Origin: Treponema_C sp050320395
Lineage (GTDB): Bacteria > Spirochaetota > Spirochaetia > Treponematales > Treponemataceae
Reading direction: 5' to 3'
DNA length: 64,000 bases
NCBI RefSeq assembly: GCF_050320395.1
Contig: NZ_CP144459.1
Location: 930,001-994,000, forward strand
This document shows positions 8,056-17,363 of the stretch, piece by piece (within the stretch, counting starts at the first letter, position 1; each line of letters begins with the position of its first letter). A program made the translations under genes and the position numbers. The notes beneath the pieces are model-generated. The model was not told the origin of the DNA. It saw nothing but the letters and a program-made list of their open reading frames with translations, and made no database searches.

Positions 8056-10038
8056 TTACTCCCAGCCGAAGGTGGCGGGCGGTTTGTTTGTAATATCGTA
8101 GTATACCGCATCGATAAAGTCGAAATCCGTTATCCGCTCAAGGGCGGCAAAAAGAACACCGGGTTCAAGATGCGCAAAACGTGCGGTCATAACATCTTCG
8201 GATACAACCGGACGCAGCACAATAGAGCAGTGTCCGTCTTCGGCGGCATAGGGAAGGTTTATCGTTAAATGCTGGAAGATTTTTGCATACCAGGACGATT
8301 TTCGCAATTCGTCGAGCATAACGGCATCGGCTTCGCGTATGTGGTCGAGCCGCCCCTTATCGCAATAGCCTTCGATAAGACGGCAGTCTTTTTTTTCGTA
8401 GAGGGCCCATATTGTACGGTTGATGTTTTTGCATGAATTGGTCAATCCCGAAGATATGTGTTCAAAGCCGCCCCATAAGCGTTCGGCGCCGTGTACGGCA
8501 AAGAGTTTTTCCGCTTTTTGTAAAGAGGCTTTTTTATCCGCATAGTCGTCTTGGTTTGCGGTATACAAAACCGCAGGAAAGCGGTAGGTGCGAAAATCTC
8601 CCTGCACGCCTACCGACTTTACGGGTAAAACGCCGATTCGCTCTATGCAGCCGACGGCTTCCGCAAGGTCTCCCGTAAAGGCATCGGCAACGGCTTGCGA
8701 GGCGGGGGAAGCGATTGCAGCGGAAGGGGAGGCTGAAGTTAAACGCTTTTTAAGCTCGCCGAGTGCGGCGACCGTTTCCGAAAGGGCTTCTTTATATTCT
8801 GAAGGATTGTCGAGCTTTCCGGTGCTTCCCAACACGTTTATCGAAAGGCCGGGGCCGGGAAAGGGGTGGCGCATAATCAATTCGTCCGGAAGGCCGAGCC
8901 GTTTTCCGATAATGCGTACCTCGTCCTTATATAAATCCTTTAAAGGTTCGATAATCAAGCCTTTTTCAATCAATTCCTGAATGCCTTCTACTCGGTTGTG
9001 ATGGGTTTTTATAACGTGCGCATTCTTTGTTCCCCCGGATTCTATAATATCGGGGTAAAGCGTTCCCTGCGCCAAAAGCCAATGGTCCGAATCCAAACCG
9101 TATTTTGCGGCAACTTCGTCGCGTACCTTGATAAAGGTTTCGCCGACGGCATGGCGTTTTTTTTGCGGGTCGGTTTCGCGATATACGGCTTTTAAAAAGC
9201 GCTCGGAAGCGTCTTCGACGATAAAGTTTGTAAATCCGAATGAACGGTAGCGCTCGGCAATCGATGCGCTTTCGTTTTTGCGCATAAAGCCGTTGTCTAT
9301 ATGAAGCCCCTTAACCCGCTCCGTACCGAGCGCTTTGTTTAAAAGGGCAAAGGCTACGGTCGAGTCTACGCCGCCGGATAAAAAAAGCAATACCGAGCGG
9401 TTTTTCGCTTCCCGGCGAATATCTTCGATAATCTCATTAAGAAGAACATCCGTGTTCCGATTTTTTTCCATGCCGCAAAAACGCGCAAAGTTTTCCAAAA
9501 TCTCTATTCCCTGCAGGGTATCTTTTACTTCCGTGTGAAACTGTAAGCCGAAGCGTTTTCGCTTAAGATCTTGAACCGCCGCATAGGTGCAGTTTGCAGT
9601 GTATGCGCTGCATTCAAAGCCCGGCGGCAAAACGCTCACTTCGTCCTGATGGCTCATCCATACCCGCGAGGGAAAGGCGATGTTTTCAAAGAGGGGAGAT
9701 GGACTTTCTTTTCGTTCCAGTAAAGAAGCGATGCCGAATTCTCCCGTTTCCGCCTTTTCCACGGTGCCGCCGTAGTGCTTGCACATAAGCTGATGACCGT
9801 AACATAAACCGAGTATGGGAATATCCAAACCGAAAATCGCTTCATTGAATTCGGGAACCTCCTTTTCGTAGACGGAAGCCGGGCCGCCGGATAAAATAAT
9901 ACCGCAGGTATGCTCAAAAGAATTTACTGCGGATGCGGGGGACGCGATTTCGGCATAGTAGCCCGAAAGGCGGAGGCGTTTTGTTATCAAATGTGCATAC
10001 TGACTTCCGAAGTCAAGAACTTTTATATGTTTACGCAT
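8056..10038 (-). CDS. guaA: GMP synthase (glutamine-hydrolysing), long eukaryote-like form
   Basis: Converts XMP to GMP with ATP and glutamine. The ATG at 10038 (MRKHIKVLDFGSQY) is chosen because GGGAG precedes it and family homology begins there; the frame is open further upstream into pyrG. Class I amidotransferase domain: GLCYGHQ nucleophile Cys79, His168 and Glu170. ATP-pyrophosphatase loop SGGVDS at 221-226. At 660 residues it is about 140 longer than the usual bacterial enzyme; the extra sequence lies after the PPase domain (around 440-600) and includes an extended dimerisation region, ending in TNKPPATFGWE. This resembles the monomer-type long enzymes of eukaryotes. It lies 28 bases after pyrG and forms an operon with it. 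Confidence 0.93.
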   Translation of the reverse strand: MRKHIKVLDFGSQYAHLITKRLRLSGYYAEIASPASAVNSFEHTCGIILSGGPASVYEKEVPEFNEAIFGLDIPILGLCYGHQLMCKHYGGTVEKAETGEFGIASLLERKESPSPLFENIAFPSRVWMSHQDEVSVLPPGFECSAYTANCTYAAVQDLKRKRFGLQFHTEVKDTLQGIEILENFARFCGMEKNRNTDVLLNEIIEDIRREAKNRSVLLFLSGGVDSTVAFALLNKALGTERVKGLHIDNGFMRKNESASIAERYRSFGFTNFIVEDASERFLKAVYRETDPQKKRHAVGETFIKVRDEVAAKYGLDSDHWLLAQGTLYPDIIESGGTKNAHVIKTHHNRVEGIQELIEKGLIIEPLKDLYKDEVRIIGKRLGLPDELIMRHPFPGPGLSINVLGSTGKLDNPSEYKEALSETVAALGELKKRLTSASPSAAIASPASQAVADAFTGDLAEAVGCIERIGVLPVKSVGVQGDFRTYRFPAVLYTANQDDYADKKASLQKAEKLFAVHGAERLWGGFEHISSGLTNSCKNINRTIWALYEKKDCRLIEGYCDKGRLDHIREADAVMLDELRKSSWYAKIFQHLTINLPYAAEDGHCSIVLRPVVSEDVMTARFAHLEPGVLFAALERITDFDFIDAVYYDITNKPPATFGWE

Positions 10039-10066
10039 AGTTTCTCCCGTTTCGGTATTGTTTTTG

Positions 10067-11695
10067 TTAGCGGCGTTCCGCTTGCTGCAGGGCGGCACCG
10101 ATAAAATCTCTAAACAGGGGGTGTGCCCTGTTCGGCCGCGATTTGAATTCGGGATGGAACTGTACGGCAAGCATCCACGGGTGCTCTTTTGTATCCAATT
10201 CCGCAATTTCAACCAAGCCGCGCTCTTCGTTTATACCGCTGAGCTTTAATCCGCCCTTTTCAAAGCGTTCTTTAAAATCGTTGTTAAACTCGTAGCGGTG
10301 GCGGTGGCGCTCCCAAATTTTGTGTTCGCCGTATGCTTTGTGCGCCAAAGAGCCGTCGGCAAGGCTGCACTCGTATTTTCCCAAACGCAGGGTTCCTCCC
10401 ATAAGGCCGCCGGGAACTTCGGTACCCGCTTTGTCGCTCATCAGGGCTATAACGGGGTGTCCCGTATCCCGATTCATTTCGGTCGAATCGGCATCTTTTA
10501 GGCCCAACACGTTGCGCGCATACTCTATAACGCATATTTGCATACCCAGGCAGATACCGAAAAAGGGAATTTTATGTTCACGCGCATATTGAGCGGCGAA
10601 AATCATACCGTCTATTCCCCGGGTTCCGAATCCGCCGGGTAAAATAATACCGCTTACATCTTTCAGTTTTTCGGCTGCAACCTTTGTATCGGCCAGCGTT
10701 TCCGAATCGACCCATTCTATTTCTACCGCGCTGTTGTGGTGAATGCCCGCATGAATTAAGGATTCGGCAACCGAAAGATAGGCGTCGTGTAATTCAATAT
10801 ATTTGCCGACGAGAGCGATTTTGACGCTTTTTGCGGGCCGGTGCAAACGTTCGACCATTTCGCGCCAGTCGGCCAAGTCGCTTTTTGTGCATTCCAAATG
10901 GAGGGCCTTGCATACCGCGTCTCCCAATCCCTCGGCTTCAAGCATAAGGGGAACTTCATAAATCGACTGTGCGTTTAAGTTTTGAATGACGGCTTCGTTG
11001 GGAACATTGCAAAAAAGGGCGAGTTTTTCCCGTGTTGCAAAATCGATGGGCATTTCGCTTCTGAGCATAATAACATCGGGCTGAATTCCCAACCCCTGTA
11101 AATCTTTTACGCTGTGCTGGGTCGGCTTTGTCTTTAATTCCTGAGCCTTTTTCATATAGGGCATCAGCGTTAAGTGTACGTAGGCACAGTTTTCAAAACC
11201 GACTTCGTATTTTATTTGACGAATCGCTTCTATAAAGGGAAGGGATTCTATATCGCCAACCGTTCCGCCGACCTCTGTAATAACGACATCTACTTCATTT
11301 TCTTTAGCGGCGGCCATCATTCTGGTGCGGATTTCGTCGGTTACATTCGGAATCACCTGAACGGTTTTTCCTTTGTAGCCGCCTTCGCGTTCGGTGTTCA
11401 ATACGGAAAGATAGACTTTTCCGGCGCTTGTGCTGCTTCTTTTTGATAAACTGACATCGGTAAAGCGCTCATAATGCCCCAAGTCGAGGTCGGTTTCGGC
11501 CCCGTCGTCGGTAACGAATACTTCTCCGTGTTCATAAGGGTTTAAAGTACCCGGATCTATGTTCAAATAGGGGTCGAATTTTTGATTGATAACCTTTAAG
11601 CCCCTGCTTTTTAGAATCAATCCGATTGAAGCGGCGGCAATACCCTTGCCCAAGCCCGAAACAACACCGCCGGTAATAAAAATATATTTTGTCAT
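10067..11695 (-). CDS. pyrG: CTP synthase
   Basis: 542 residues, the usual length. Makes CTP from UTP, ATP and glutamine. N-terminal synthase domain opens with the family signature (KYIFITGGVVSGLGKG, a P-loop), followed by the DPYLN(I)DPGT Mg/UTP region. The C-terminal glutamine amidotransferase domain has GGFGTRG, the nucleophile elbow FFGICLGMQ and the QFHPEF histidine-glutamate pair. GGAG precedes the ATG. First gene of pyrG-guaA-tRNA-binding protein. Confidence 0.97.
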   Translation of the reverse strand: MTKYIFITGGVVSGLGKGIAAASIGLILKSRGLKVINQKFDPYLNIDPGTLNPYEHGEVFVTDDGAETDLDLGHYERFTDVSLSKRSSTSAGKVYLSVLNTEREGGYKGKTVQVIPNVTDEIRTRMMAAAKENEVDVVITEVGGTVGDIESLPFIEAIRQIKYEVGFENCAYVHLTLMPYMKKAQELKTKPTQHSVKDLQGLGIQPDVIMLRSEMPIDFATREKLALFCNVPNEAVIQNLNAQSIYEVPLMLEAEGLGDAVCKALHLECTKSDLADWREMVERLHRPAKSVKIALVGKYIELHDAYLSVAESLIHAGIHHNSAVEIEWVDSETLADTKVAAEKLKDVSGIILPGGFGTRGIDGMIFAAQYAREHKIPFFGICLGMQICVIEYARNVLGLKDADSTEMNRDTGHPVIALMSDKAGTEVPGGLMGGTLRLGKYECSLADGSLAHKAYGEHKIWERHRHRYEFNNDFKERFEKGGLKLSGINEERGLVEIAELDTKEHPWMLAVQFHPEFKSRPNRAHPLFRDFIGAALQQAERR

Positions 11696-11732
11696 ACATG
11701 CTCCGTCTCATACAGATGAGAATCTTTTGCGG

Positions 11733-11762
11733 ATTATATCACAAAAACCGCCGGCTCTGCAA
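11733..11762 (-). promoter_or_regulatory. promoter of pyrG-guaA
   Basis: TTGCAG (11757-11762) and a perfect TATAAT (11733-11738) on the minus strand, 18 bases apart, 37 bases before the pyrG ATG. The -35 box lies inside the terminator hairpin of the upstream gene. Confidence 0.65.
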
Positions 11763-11786
11763 CAGAGCCGAATGAGCCGGCTTTTT
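11750..11786 (-). terminator. terminator between the YihY-CNB gene and pyrG
   Basis: Arms 11750-11757 and 11774-11781 pair perfectly, with extra inner pairing. On the minus strand the stem is followed by five T; T-rich sequence also follows on the plus strand. It starts 11 bases past the upstream gene's stop. Confidence 0.75.
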
Positions 11787-11797
11787 ACGCTTTTCCG

Positions 11798-13135
11798 TCA
11801 AGAACTTTCCGTTAAATTGCCGTGGCGGGCAAAATATGAAGAAATTAAGCCTATCGTTTTACGCACCGCTTCGGGGCTTCGTTCCAAAAGCTCGGCAAAG
11901 GTTTTTTCATCGATTTTTACCAATTCAACATCGGTTGCCGCTCGTGCACTCGCTCTTCGCGGTTCGCTGAGTAAAAAACTCATTTCACCGAAAAAGCTTC
12001 CGCGTTCAAGATGGATAATATTATTGTCGCCCAATAATTCAACCGAACCTTGCGCCAGATAATAGATGTCCGTATCGGATTCTCCCTTGGAATAAATAAG
12101 GGCGCCGGCTTTATGCTTTTGTAAGACAACGGGTTCTCCCTTCGGTCCTCTTTTTAAAAAGCGGTCGGGGCGGATGAAGAGCATGCGGCGGATTGCCTGA
12201 AACAGGCTTGTTTCGGCCCGTGCCGGCAGTAAGTAGAGTTCGGCAAGTAACAGAGAATCAAAAAATTGCAAAACATAAATATATTGGGCAAAAAACAAAA
12301 AAAGTGAAAAAAAGACCGACACTTCCAGGAGCATCACCATAAGGCTGCCCAAAAAACCGTAAATAAAATTGTATTTTGCCGTATCTATAAAAAGAGAAAA
12401 AATATATTGTGCCGCCGCAAAAAGCAGGGAACATAAAAGGGCTGAAAAAAGGCAAAGCTTTAATGACGGCTTGGTTCCCGAAGCAACCCTGAACGCAAAG
12501 GCGGTAAAAAGCCATATTAAAATATAGGGGACCGTATTAAACAAAAAGGGGAGGACGGCGGCAAGCCCCGTTCCGATAAGCGGAAAAAATCCTGCGCCGA
12601 GTCCGGCTGCCCCTGAATTTTCGGCGGTGTGCGCATAGATACCGTAAAAAAAAGATTTTGCCGCAGTCAAAACAAGGGTAACGATAGCCGTTATAATAAC
12701 CAAAAGCACTTCACCTGCAACGATGATGAGCTGGGCGATAAGGGGGCGGCTTTCGGCGCGGCTGTGAAAGATTTTTTGAACCGACTGCATAACGGTATAA
12801 AAAAAGCGGCGTGCCAAAAAAAAGACCGTAATACCGGTGAGTACTTCAAAGAGGGCGGGCCGTCCCGATGTTAAAAAATAATTCGACATGGCATAGAGGT
12901 TGTCGGCATCTATCCATTTTTCGGCGCTTTCCAAAAAAGCATAGAGCAGTTCCGGAGATGTGTGTAAAAAGCGTGTAAGAACTGCGGTTATCATAATTAC
13001 GGTCGGAATAAGCGAATATAAAAAACCGAAGGCACAGGCAGGCGCATAAAGGTATAAATTATTTTGAAAATATAAAGAAAATGCGAAAAAAAACGACTGC
13101 ACTGCCGTAAGTAAGGAGTATTTTTTCGGTCTCAC
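11798..13135 (-). CDS. YihY/BrkB-family membrane protein fused to a cyclic-nucleotide-binding domain
   Basis: 445 residues. Residues about 1-310 are a six-segment YihY/UPF0761 integral membrane region. Residues about 340-440 form a complete cyclic-nucleotide-binding beta-roll, with the phosphate-binding cassette FGEMSFLLSEPRRASARA containing the conserved Gly-Glu and Arg. YihY proteins normally lack this domain. The family has no agreed function (once miscalled RNase BN). The fusion suggests that a second messenger or other ligand gates or modulates the membrane part; that is inference. Confidence 0.85.
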   Translation of the reverse strand: MRPKKYSLLTAVQSFFFAFSLYFQNNLYLYAPACAFGFLYSLIPTVIMITAVLTRFLHTSPELLYAFLESAEKWIDADNLYAMSNYFLTSGRPALFEVLTGITVFFLARRFFYTVMQSVQKIFHSRAESRPLIAQLIIVAGEVLLVIITAIVTLVLTAAKSFFYGIYAHTAENSGAAGLGAGFFPLIGTGLAAVLPFLFNTVPYILIWLFTAFAFRVASGTKPSLKLCLFSALLCSLLFAAAQYIFSLFIDTAKYNFIYGFLGSLMVMLLEVSVFFSLFLFFAQYIYVLQFFDSLLLAELYLLPARAETSLFQAIRRMLFIRPDRFLKRGPKGEPVVLQKHKAGALIYSKGESDTDIYYLAQGSVELLGDNNIIHLERGSFFGEMSFLLSEPRRASARAATDVELVKIDEKTFAELLERSPEAVRKTIGLISSYFARHGNLTESS

Positions 13136-13202
13136 GCTTTAAGTATAGCGCAGAAGTCTTTGTTGTCAAGCGGCTGCGTCTTTTTCCGGTCTTTTAGCGT
13201 TT

Positions 13203-13214
13203 AAAAGCGCTTTT
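13203..13214. repeat. 12-bp perfect palindrome upstream of a promoter
   Basis: AAAAGCGCTTTT sits 15 bases upstream of the -35 box of the ATPase promoter. It could be an operator, but a single short palindrome is weak evidence. Confidence 0.3.
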
Positions 13215-13229
13215 ATGCTGAAAAAGAAT

Positions 13230-13258
13230 TTGACAGCAGTGTTTTTATCCTATAAAAT
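13230..13258 (+). promoter_or_regulatory. strong promoter for the ATPase (and possibly TRAP) genes
   Basis: Perfect TTGACA (13230-13235), 17-base spacer, TAAAAT (13253-13258), 35 bases before the ATG. Confidence 0.8.
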
Positions 13259-13293
13259 GGATCCATAAAATAATTTTTTAGGAGGCCTTGAGT

Positions 13294-14406
13294 ATGGCTA
13301 AAGTAGAGCTCAAAGGTATAGGAAAAGTGTATGACGGTAATGTCCGCGCGGTAGACAACGCGAATATCGTCGTAGAAGACAAAGAATTCGTTGTTTTCGT
13401 CGGTCCTTCCGGCTGCGGTAAATCAACAACGCTTCGTATGGTTGCCGGTTTGGAAGACATCACCGAAGGTGAATTATACATCGACGGCGAATTAATGAAC
13501 GACGTTCCTCCCAAGGACAGAAACATTGCGATGGTTTTCCAAAACTACGCACTGTATCCCCATATGTCGGTATATGATAACATGGCATTCGGACTTAAGA
13601 TCCGCAAAACCGACAAGGCCGAAATCGACCGCCGCGTCCACGAAGCCGCCCGTATTTTGGATATAGAAAAACTCCTCGACCGCAAGCCCAAGGCTCTTTC
13701 AGGCGGTCAGCGCCAGCGTGTTGCCGTAGGCCGCGCTATCGTGCGTAACCCCAAGGTATTCCTTTTTGACGAACCCTTGTCGAACTTGGACGCCAAGCTG
13801 CGCGTTCAGATGCGTGCCGAAATCTCAGACCTGCACCACCGCTTAAATGCGACGATGATTTACGTTACCCACGACCAAATCGAAGCTATGACGATGTCGG
13901 ATAAAATCGTTGTTATGAAAGACGGTAAGGTTCAGCAAATCGGTTCACCCTTGTATTTGTACAATCACCCCATCAATAAATTCGTTGCCGGTTTTATCGG
14001 TTCTCCGCCCATGAACTTTTTAACCGTAAAAATCGCCGAAAAGGCGGGTAAAATCGTTGCCGATGAAGGTACCTTTGAATTGACCGTTACCGACGATCAG
14101 GCAAAGATTCTTAAAAACTACGTCGGAAAAGAAGTATTTTTCGGTATCCGCCCCGAAGATATGCAGTACAGCGCATCTCCTGCCGCTCAAAACAATATGC
14201 AGATGAAGGTATCGGTTATCGAACCGCTGGGCGCCGAAACCCACTTGTTCCTGAATACCGGAAGCCAGTCTCTGGTTGTACGCACAACACCCGACATCAC
14301 CTTCCAAATCGGCGATACGGCCAATTTTGTGCCCGACATGAAAAAGGCCAAATTCTTCGATAAAGAAAGCGAACTGAGCATTTGCGACGATGTAAAAGCC
14401 CAGTGA
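13294..14406 (+). CDS. sugar ABC importer ATPase (MalK/UgpC/MsmK type), orphan
   Basis: 370 residues. The ATG at 13294 is chosen over an in-frame TTG six bases earlier because GGAGG at 13281-13285 is then 8 bases away. Walker A GPSGCGKST at 37-45, LSGGQ at 135-139, Walker B VFLFDE at 155-160, then an OB/TOBE regulatory region from about 240. It is closest to ATPases energising sugar importers. No ABC permease or binding protein is adjacent: the next genes are a TRAP transporter, which needs no ATPase. It may therefore serve several sugar importers encoded elsewhere, as MsmK does in streptococci. Confidence 0.9.
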   Translation: MAKVELKGIGKVYDGNVRAVDNANIVVEDKEFVVFVGPSGCGKSTTLRMVAGLEDITEGELYIDGELMNDVPPKDRNIAMVFQNYALYPHMSVYDNMAFGLKIRKTDKAEIDRRVHEAARILDIEKLLDRKPKALSGGQRQRVAVGRAIVRNPKVFLFDEPLSNLDAKLRVQMRAEISDLHHRLNATMIYVTHDQIEAMTMSDKIVVMKDGKVQQIGSPLYLYNHPINKFVAGFIGSPPMNFLTVKIAEKAGKIVADEGTFELTVTDDQAKILKNYVGKEVFFGIRPEDMQYSASPAAQNNMQMKVSVIEPLGAETHLFLNTGSQSLVVRTTPDITFQIGDTANFVPDMKKAKFFDKESELSICDDVKAQ

Positions 14407-14439
14407 AGGGTATAGCATATTTTAAGGAGAATTATTCTA

Positions 14440-15426
14440 ATGAAAAATAAAAAGATTTTAACTGTCGTGCTCTTGTTCGTTTCGGTATGCGGACTTCTTT
14501 TTGCCGCGCCCAAAAAGGGACGGGTGATTAAGGTCGGCCATACAGGTACAAAAGAACATTATTACCAAATGTACCTTGAAAAATGGACAAAGGCCGTAAC
14601 GGAACGTACCGACGGCCGTTATACTTTTGAAATCTATCCGTCGGACTTATACGGAAAGCCCAATCAATTGATTGAAGGCTGCCAATTGGGCACCTCGGAT
14701 ATGGTTTTGGCTACCGGTTCTTTGCTTTCTTCTTACAGTAAAATTGTCGGTGTTCTCGATTTGCCCTTTTTGTTTGCCAACGAACAGGAAGCAAGTTATG
14801 TTCTTAACGGCCCGATCGGCGATGAATTGGCCGAAAGTCTTGCCGCAAAAAACCTTGTTGTGTTGGGCTGGTGGGAAAACGGAATGCGCCACTTGTTTCC
14901 GCCCCGTCCCGTTAACAAGCCTTCCGACTTAAAAGGTTTAAAATTGCGTGTCGTTAACTCAAAGCCCATGATTGAAACAATCAACGCCATGGGTGCAATT
15001 GCCGTTCCTATGGCATTTAACGATGTGTATTCGGCTTGGCAGATGAAAACGATTGACGGCTGTGAAGGCACCATCACCCATATGCTCACTCAAAAATATT
15101 ACGAGTTGACTAAAACGGGGGCTTTGTTATGGTATATGCATGTTCCCAATCCTCTGATTATTTCAAAAAAATTGTGGAACAGAATTTCCGATGCGGACAA
15201 AAAGATTTTTATTGAAGAAGCTAAAAAGATAAGCGTCTTTTCTTTCGACTTTCAGGCAAAGGCCGATGAAGGCGATATTAAAAAGTGTGAATCGTACGGC
15301 GTTGTGTTTACCCGCCCCGATCGTCAGCCCTTTATCGACTTGTGCAAGCCCGTATACGAAAAATTCCGCCCCGACTACGGCGACATGATTGATCGTATTA
15401 TTGCCGAAGCCGCAAAGGCTAAGTAA
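14440..15426 (+). CDS. dctP: TRAP transporter substrate-binding protein DctP
   Basis: 328 residues with a signal peptide (hydrophobic residues about 5-22, cleavage near FAA-PKK). The body has the DctP layout: VGHTGTKEHYYQM, the central GLKLRVVNSKPM with the conserved Arg that binds carboxylates, and QMKTIDGCEGTITHM. It delivers an organic acid, probably a sugar acid or dicarboxylate, to the membrane subunits. AAGGAGA precedes the ATG. The gene lies 33 bases after the ATPase gene and leads dctP-dctQ-dctM. Confidence 0.93.
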   Translation: MKNKKILTVVLLFVSVCGLLFAAPKKGRVIKVGHTGTKEHYYQMYLEKWTKAVTERTDGRYTFEIYPSDLYGKPNQLIEGCQLGTSDMVLATGSLLSSYSKIVGVLDLPFLFANEQEASYVLNGPIGDELAESLAAKNLVVLGWWENGMRHLFPPRPVNKPSDLKGLKLRVVNSKPMIETINAMGAIAVPMAFNDVYSAWQMKTIDGCEGTITHMLTQKYYELTKTGALLWYMHVPNPLIISKKLWNRISDADKKIFIEEAKKISVFSFDFQAKADEGDIKKCESYGVVFTRPDRQPFIDLCKPVYEKFRPDYGDMIDRIIAEAAKAK

Positions 15427-15454
15427 AAAACATAAAACGTCTTTCGTAAAAGAG

Positions 15455-15482
15455 GGTGTCTCAAAACTGTGTTTTGGGCACC
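15455..15482 (+). terminator. intercistronic hairpin between dctP and dctQ
   Basis: GGTG...CACC and CAAAAC...GTTTTG pair around a three-base TGT loop, 29 bases past the dctP stop. Only a mixed T-rich stretch follows, so it probably attenuates rather than stops transcription, favouring the binding protein over the membrane subunits. Confidence 0.55.
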
Positions 15483-15516
15483 TTCATTTATTTTAGCTCT
15501 CAGTCGGAGGCTGTCT

Positions 15517-16014
15517 ATGCTCAAAATACTCAAAGTTATCAATAATCTTATTACGAAAATTGCTCAAACGGCGCTTGTTTTTTTTCTTTCGGGTATGGTG
15601 CTTTTGATTTTTGTACAGGTTATTTACCGTTATATCATAAAAGAACCGCTTTCATGGTCTGAAGAATTGGCAACCTATTTTTTCTCGGGTATTATTTTTT
15701 TCGGTGCCGTTTTTTTGTATCGGGAGGAAAAACATATCAATATGTCTATGGCTCTTGATGCAATTAAAAGTGCCAAAGTTAAAAAGGTTATTAAAATAAT
15801 TGCCGATATATTCATTATCCTTTTTTTGTGTGCAATGACCTTTTATACGTATCCGCTTGCACGCGATATTCTTGCACTCGGCGGTGTTTCGCCTTCTATG
15901 GAATGGCTGAAGTTGGGATGGGTTTTTATGATTGTTCCTGCAGGAAGCGTGCTTTCGCTTTTAATGATGCTTGAAGTACTTTTAAAAACGTTTGTAGAAA
16001 AGGAGGGGGAATAA
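15517..16014 (+). CDS. dctQ: TRAP transporter small membrane subunit DctQ
   Basis: 165 residues from the ATG at 15517, which follows CGGAGG by six bases; the frame is open 48 bases further upstream, through the hairpin, but that start is unlikely. Four membrane segments and the DctQ signature YRYIIKEPLSWSEELATY. It joins DctP-bound substrate transfer to the DctM channel. Its stop codon directly abuts the dctM ATG. Confidence 0.92.
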   Translation: MLKILKVINNLITKIAQTALVFFLSGMVLLIFVQVIYRYIIKEPLSWSEELATYFFSGIIFFGAVFLYREEKHINMSMALDAIKSAKVKKVIKIIADIFIILFLCAMTFYTYPLARDILALGGVSPSMEWLKLGWVFMIVPAGSVLSLLMMLEVLLKTFVEKEGE

Positions 16015-17343
16015 ATGGGATTGTACCTCGCTTTATTTTTTATGGCTTTTTTATTGATGGGGGTTCCCATTGCCGTTGCACTCGGTCTTTCCTGTATTTT
16101 TGCTTCTCTGACAAGCCCCCTTGCAGCTTTTTTTACCGGTACTATATCGGCTATGGATTTGTACTGGGACAGCTCGGATATTATCAGTGAATTAATGCAA
16201 AAAACATTCAATTCATCAAACGGTTCGGCTCTTATGGCGATCCCGTTTTTTATCCTTGCCGGAAATATTATGGCTTCGGGCGGCGTATCCAAGCGTCTGG
16301 TCGGTTTGGCCGAAGCCTTTCTGGGGCATATTACCGGAGGTCTTGCTTTAGTTGCAACCGTTGCCTCAACCTTTTTCGGTGCGGTTTCCGGTTCGGCGCC
16401 CGCGACCACTGCCGCAATCGGCGGTGTTATGATTAAACAGATGGAAGAAAGCGGTTACGATCCGGCCTTTGCGGGAGCCGTTGTAGCGGCTTCCGGAACA
16501 ATAGGTCTTATTATTCCGCCGAGTTTAACGATGGTTTTATACGGTGTCAGTACGGGTGTGTCTATCGGTGATTTGTTTTTAGCGGGCATCATTCCCGGTA
16601 TTATTATTTGTCTTGCCCTGATTATTCCCGAATATTTTATTTCCAAAAAGCGCGGTTATAAGAGTATCCGTAAAGGAACCGCTGCCGAGCGCTGGAGCGC
16701 ATTTAAAAATGCCTTCTTTGCTTTAATGATGCCCATTATTATTCTCGGCGGTATCTATTGCGGTATTTTTACACCGACCGAATCGGCCGCCGTTGCGGTT
16801 ATTTACGGTATCATTATCGGTATATTTGTTCACAAAGAACTGCACTGGAAGGATATTTTTAAATTAGTGCTCAAATCGGCCCGTTCCACCGCCGTTATCA
16901 TGTATTTAATGATTACCGCCGATATTTTAAGCTATATTCTGGTCAGTCACCAAATTCCTCAAAATCTTGCAGCTTCGATTTTAACCGTTTCGAATAATCA
17001 GATTATAGTCCAGATGATTATGATTGTCATTTTGCTTGTAGTGGGAACTTTCCTGAATAACTCCGCAGCGATGGTGTTGTTGGCTCCAATCTTTTATCCC
17101 ATTTTGGTAGGCTTGAATATTAATCCGCTGTTTTTCGGTATTATTATGGTTGTTGCATTGGCTATCGGTCATAACACACCTCCTGTCGGATTATGCTTAT
17201 TTGTTGCCTGCGACATCGGGGGTGTTAAGTTGGAACGTCTGGTTAAAGAGGTTGCCCCGCTTGTTTTGGTTATGGTTATTGCGGTTTTTGTAATGAACTT
17301 ATTCCCGCAGCTTATCTTATTTTTACCGAATCTATTGCGCTGA
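16015..17343 (+). CDS. dctM: TRAP transporter large membrane subunit DctM
   Basis: 442 residues, about twelve membrane segments. Sodium-coupled permease subunit. Typical segments include AIPFFILAGNIMASGGVSKRL, SGSAPATTAAIGGVMIKQM and SGTIGLIIPPS in the first half and FLNNSAAMVLLAPIF with GHNTPPVGLCLF near the end. It starts at the base after the dctQ stop. A strong terminator follows. Confidence 0.95.
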   Translation: MGLYLALFFMAFLLMGVPIAVALGLSCIFASLTSPLAAFFTGTISAMDLYWDSSDIISELMQKTFNSSNGSALMAIPFFILAGNIMASGGVSKRLVGLAEAFLGHITGGLALVATVASTFFGAVSGSAPATTAAIGGVMIKQMEESGYDPAFAGAVVAASGTIGLIIPPSLTMVLYGVSTGVSIGDLFLAGIIPGIIICLALIIPEYFISKKRGYKSIRKGTAAERWSAFKNAFFALMMPIIILGGIYCGIFTPTESAAVAVIYGIIIGIFVHKELHWKDIFKLVLKSARSTAVIMYLMITADILSYILVSHQIPQNLAASILTVSNNQIIVQMIMIVILLVVGTFLNNSAAMVLLAPIFYPILVGLNINPLFFGIIMVVALAIGHNTPPVGLCLFVACDIGGVKLERLVKEVAPLVLVMVIAVFVMNLFPQLILFLPNLLR

Positions 17344-17363
17344 ATTTTCAGGCAGCCCCCACG

